From positions 35,352,741 to 35,416,740 of the forward strand of contig NC_062213.1 of NCBI RefSeq assembly GCF_902686445.1: DNA of 64,000 nt. The letters are read 5' to 3'. The notes beneath the pieces are model-generated. The model was not told where the DNA came from. It saw only the letters and a list, made by a program, of their open reading frames with translations, and ran no database searches. Position 1 is the stretch's first letter; every line of letters starts with the position of its first letter. This DNA is from Sciurus carolinensis (taxonomy: Eukaryota > Chordata > Mammalia > Rodentia > Sciuridae). Position numbers and translations under genes: made by a program. Shown piece after piece: positions 61,057 to 64,000 of this stretch.

Positions 61057-64000
61057 TCAACCACTTATCAGCGAGATCATTCGTCCTTTAGTTTTTTGAG
61101 ATTGGCTTATCCCACTTAGCATGATATTCTCCAATTTCATGCATTTGCCTGCAAATGCCATAATTTTATCATTCTTCATGGCGGAGTAATATTTCATTGT
61201 AAATATATGCCACAGTTTCTTTATTCATTCATCAACTGAAGGGCATCTAGGTTGGTTCCACAATCTGGCTATGGTGAATTGAGCAGCAATGAACATTGAT
61301 GTGGCTGCATTTCTGTAGTATGCTGATTTTAAGTCCTTTGGATATAGGCCAAGGAGTGAGATAGCTGGGTCAAATGGTGGTTCCATTCCAAGCTTTCTGA
61401 GGAATCTCCATACTGCTTTCCAGAGTGGCTGCACTAATTTGCAACCCCACCAGCAACGTATGAGTGTACCTTTTTCCCTTCATCCTCGCCAACACCTACT
61501 GTTGCTTGGGTTCTTGATAATCACCATTCTAATTGGGGTAAGATGGAATCTTAGGGTGGTTTTCATTTGCATTTCTCTTATTACTAGAGATGTTGAACAT
61601 TTTTTCATATATCTGTTGATTGCTTGTACATCTTTTTCTGTGAAGTGTCTGTTCATTTCCTTAGTTCATTTGTTGATTGGATTATTTTTATTCGTGGTGT
61701 AGAGTTTTTTGAGTTCTTTACATATTCTGGAAATTAGCGCTCTATCTATATATAATCTGAATATATCTATAGTATATATTCAGATACTATATCTGAAGTA
61801 TGAGTGGCAAAGATATTCTCCCACTCTGTAGGCTCTCTCTTCACATTACTGAGAGTTTCCTTTGCTGAGAGAAAGCGTTTTAGTTTGAATCTATCCCAGT
61901 TGTTGATTCTTGCTTTTATTTCTTGTGCTATGGGAGTCCTGTTGAGGAACTCTGGATCTAAGCCAACAAGTTGAAGTTTTGGACCTACTTTTTCATCTAT
62001 AAGATGCAGGGTCTCTGGTCTGATTCCAAGGTCCTTGATTCATTTTGAGTTGAGTTTTGTGCAGGGTGAGAGATAGGGGTTTAATTTCATTCTGTTGCAT
62101 ATGGTTTTCCAGTTCTCCCAGCACCATTTGTTGAAGAGGCTATCTTTTCTCCATTGCATATTTTGGGCCTCTTTGTCTAGTATGAGAAAATTGTATTTAT
62201 TTGGATTGGTGTCCATGTCCTCTATTCTGTACCATTGATCTACCTGTCTATTTTGGTACGAATACCATGCTGTTTTTGTTACTATTGCTTTGTAGTAGAG
62301 TTGAAGATCTGGTATTGCGATACTACCTGCTCCGCTCTTTCTACTGAGCATTGCTTTAGGTATTTGGGGTTTCTTATTCTTCCAGATGAATTTCATAATT
62401 CCTTGCTCCATTTCTGTAAGGTACATCATTGGGATTTTAATTGGAATTGCATTGAATCTGTATAGCACTTTTGGTAGTATGGCCATTTTGACAATATTAA
62501 TTCTGCCTATCCAAGAACATGGGAGATCTTTCCATCTTCTAAGGTTTTCTTTAATTTCTTTCTTTAGTGTTCTGTAGTTCTCATTGTAGAAGTCTTTCAC
62601 CTCTTTTGTGAGATTGATTCCCAAGTATTTTATTTTTTTCGAGGCTATTGTGAATGGGGTAGTTTTCCTAACTCTCTTTCTGAAGATTCATCACTTATGT
62701 ATAAAAATGCATTGGATTTATGAGCATTGACCTTGTAACCTGCTACTTTACTGAATTCACTTATGAGTTCTAAAAGTCTTCTGGTGGAATTTCCAGGTTC
62801 CTCTAAATATATAATCATGTCATCAGCGAACAGGGATAGTTTGAGTTCTTCTTTTCCTATTCGTATCCCTTTAATTTCTTTCGTTTGTCTAGTTACTCTG
62901 GCTAGGGTTTCAAGGACGATGTTCAATAGAAGTGGTGAAAGAGGGCATCCCTGCCTTGTTCCAATTTTTAGGGGGAATGCTTTCAATTTTTCACCACTTA
63001 GAATGATATTGGCCATGGGTTTCGCGTAGACGGCCTTTACACTGTTAAGGAATGTTCCCACTATCCCAATTTTTTCTAGTGTTTTGAGCATGAAGGGATG
63101 CTGTATTTTCTTAAATGCTTTTTCTGCATCTATTGAAATAATCATGTAATGCTTAACTTTAAGTTTGTTGATATGGTGAATTACATTTATTGATTTCTGG
63201 ATGTTGGACCAACCTTGCATCCCTGGGATAAAACCCACTTGATCATGGTGCACTATCTTTTTAATATATTTTTGTACGCACTTTGCTAAGATTTTGTTGA
63301 GAATCTTTGCGTTGATGTTCATTAAGGATATAGGTCTGAAATTTTCTCTCCTCAATGTGTGTCTGTCTGGTTTAGGTATCAGGGTGATATTGGCTTCATA
63401 GAATGAGTCTGGGAGGGTTCCCTCCTCTTCTATTTCATGGAATACTTTGAGGAGTATTGGAATGAGCTCTTCGTTAAAGGTTTTATAGAACTCGGCTGAG
63501 AACCCATCTGGTCCCAGACTTTTCTTTGTTGGTAGGCTTTTGATGACTTCTTGCATTTCATTGCTTGAAATTGATTTATTTAAGTTGTGTATATCCTCCT
63601 CATTCAGTTTAGGTAATTCATATGTCTCTAGAAACTTGTTGATGTCTTCAAGGTTTTCTGTTTTGTTAGAATATAGATTTTCAAAATAGCTTCTAATTAT
63701 GTTTTGTATTTCACTCGTGTCTGTTGTGATATTTCCTTGTTCATTCCAAATTTTAGTAATTTGAGTTTTCTCCCTCTTTCTCTTTGTTAGTGTGGCTAAG
63801 GGTTTATCAATTTTGTTCATTTTTTCAAAGAACCAACTATTTATTTTGTTAATTTTTCCAATTGTTTCTTTTGCTTCAATTTCGTTGATTTTCAGCTCTG
63901 ATGTTAACTATTTCCTGTCTTATACTACTTTTGGTGTTGGTCTGCTCTTCTTTTTCTAGGGCTTTGAGCTGTAGTGTAAAGTCATTTATATGTTGATTTC
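61057..64000 (-). pseudogene. L1 ORF2 (copy E), partial
   Basis: The 391-codon frame at 62645-63820 holds the RT fingers and palm: [41 protein letters not shown] and the catalytic [13 protein letters not shown] frameshift near 62660 follows, then a 194-codon frame (62040-62624). Further frames encode the C-terminal domain (IAQFTIARLWNQPRCP-like text) down to a stop at 61057-61059. Small lesions, including one near 62675 and the 47-bp insertion at 61748-61794, break it. The endonuclease lies outside the window. Confidence 0.9.
61748..61794. repeat. 47-bp insertion with hairpin in L1 ORF2
   Basis: Relative to copies B and the L1 at 45420, the phrase ctctatct-gaagtatga is split by 47 AT-rich bases. 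These include a perfect 12-bp inverted repeat (61755-61766 and 61774-61785, atctgaatatat arms) with a 7-base loop. Confidence 0.88.

Larger units (their letters stand above)
60785..64000 (-). mobile_element. Young L1 (copy E), minus strand, cut by window end
   Basis: Its 3' end lies at about 60790 (complement of acaacatgtatcccatttg without a long A tail). A G-rich 3'UTR with telomere-like repeats follows, then ORF2 through RT and into the linker before RT. It corresponds to roughly the 3' 3.1 kb of copy B plus a small insertion at 61748-61794. The 5' end lies outside the window. Confidence 0.94.

Noticed and set aside
62645..63820. 391-codon minus-strand frame as a novel reverse transcriptase (retron or group II type)
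   Set aside because: Its motifs and flanks match L1 ORF2 of copy B. It lies within a 3'-anchored L1 with the same 3'UTR.

Overview
The window is mammalian nuclear DNA, almost certainly from a squirrel-family rodent (Sciuridae). The evidence is the repeat content: ID-type SINEs with the usual tRNA-like head, dimeric B1-dID SINEs (a B1-like left half fused to an ID right half), and several ages of rodent-type LINE-1. There is no bacterial or organellar sequence, and none of the long open frames is a host protein gene; all are LINE-1 remains.

The one host coding segment I can support is a 211-bp internal exon on the minus strand at 29566-29776. It encodes the second Rab-binding helix and most of the FYVE-type zinc finger of RIMS2 (RIM2), a presynaptic active-zone scaffold. 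Both splice sites are intact and seven finger cysteines are present; the last CxxC pair should lie in the next exon. The rest of the window is best read as the two large RIMS2 introns flanking this exon. RIMS2 is transcribed right to left.

Layout. 1-5070: AT-rich intron with two ID SINEs. 5070-12390: an old plus-strand L1 with both ORFs decayed, followed by two L1 3' ends. 12390-24530: intron with a twin-primed L1, a MIR, two B1-dID SINEs and decayed ancient repeats. 24535-28620: an ancient L1 carrying a 205-bp inverted duplication and a 38-bp micro-L1 insertion. 28620-31581: intron with the RIMS2 exon and one ID SINE. 31594-38541: a full-length L1 with a GC-rich monomeric 5'UTR, ORF1, ORF2 and target-site duplications, disabled by a few small indels. 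38554-60784: a nest of elements. An ancient L1 was split by a middle-aged L1, which was split by another L1. That last one received a minus-strand young L1, a CBX1 (HP1-beta) processed pseudogene, a 3'-truncated 7SK RNA retrocopy and a solo LTR. A second ancient L1 3' end holding a Tigger-like DNA transposon lies near its right end. 60785-64000: a young minus-strand L1 running off the window.

How the parts relate: nothing here forms an operon or a multi-gene system. The main functional question is whether the CpG-rich promoter of the full-length L1, about 1.8 kb upstream of the RIMS2 exon in RIMS2's transcriptional sense, drives antisense-L1/RIMS2 chimeric transcripts. The other value of the window is as a record of retrotransposition mechanisms: twin priming, tailless small-RNA retrocopies, micro-insertions, nested insertions and telomere-like repeats in the L1 3'UTR.
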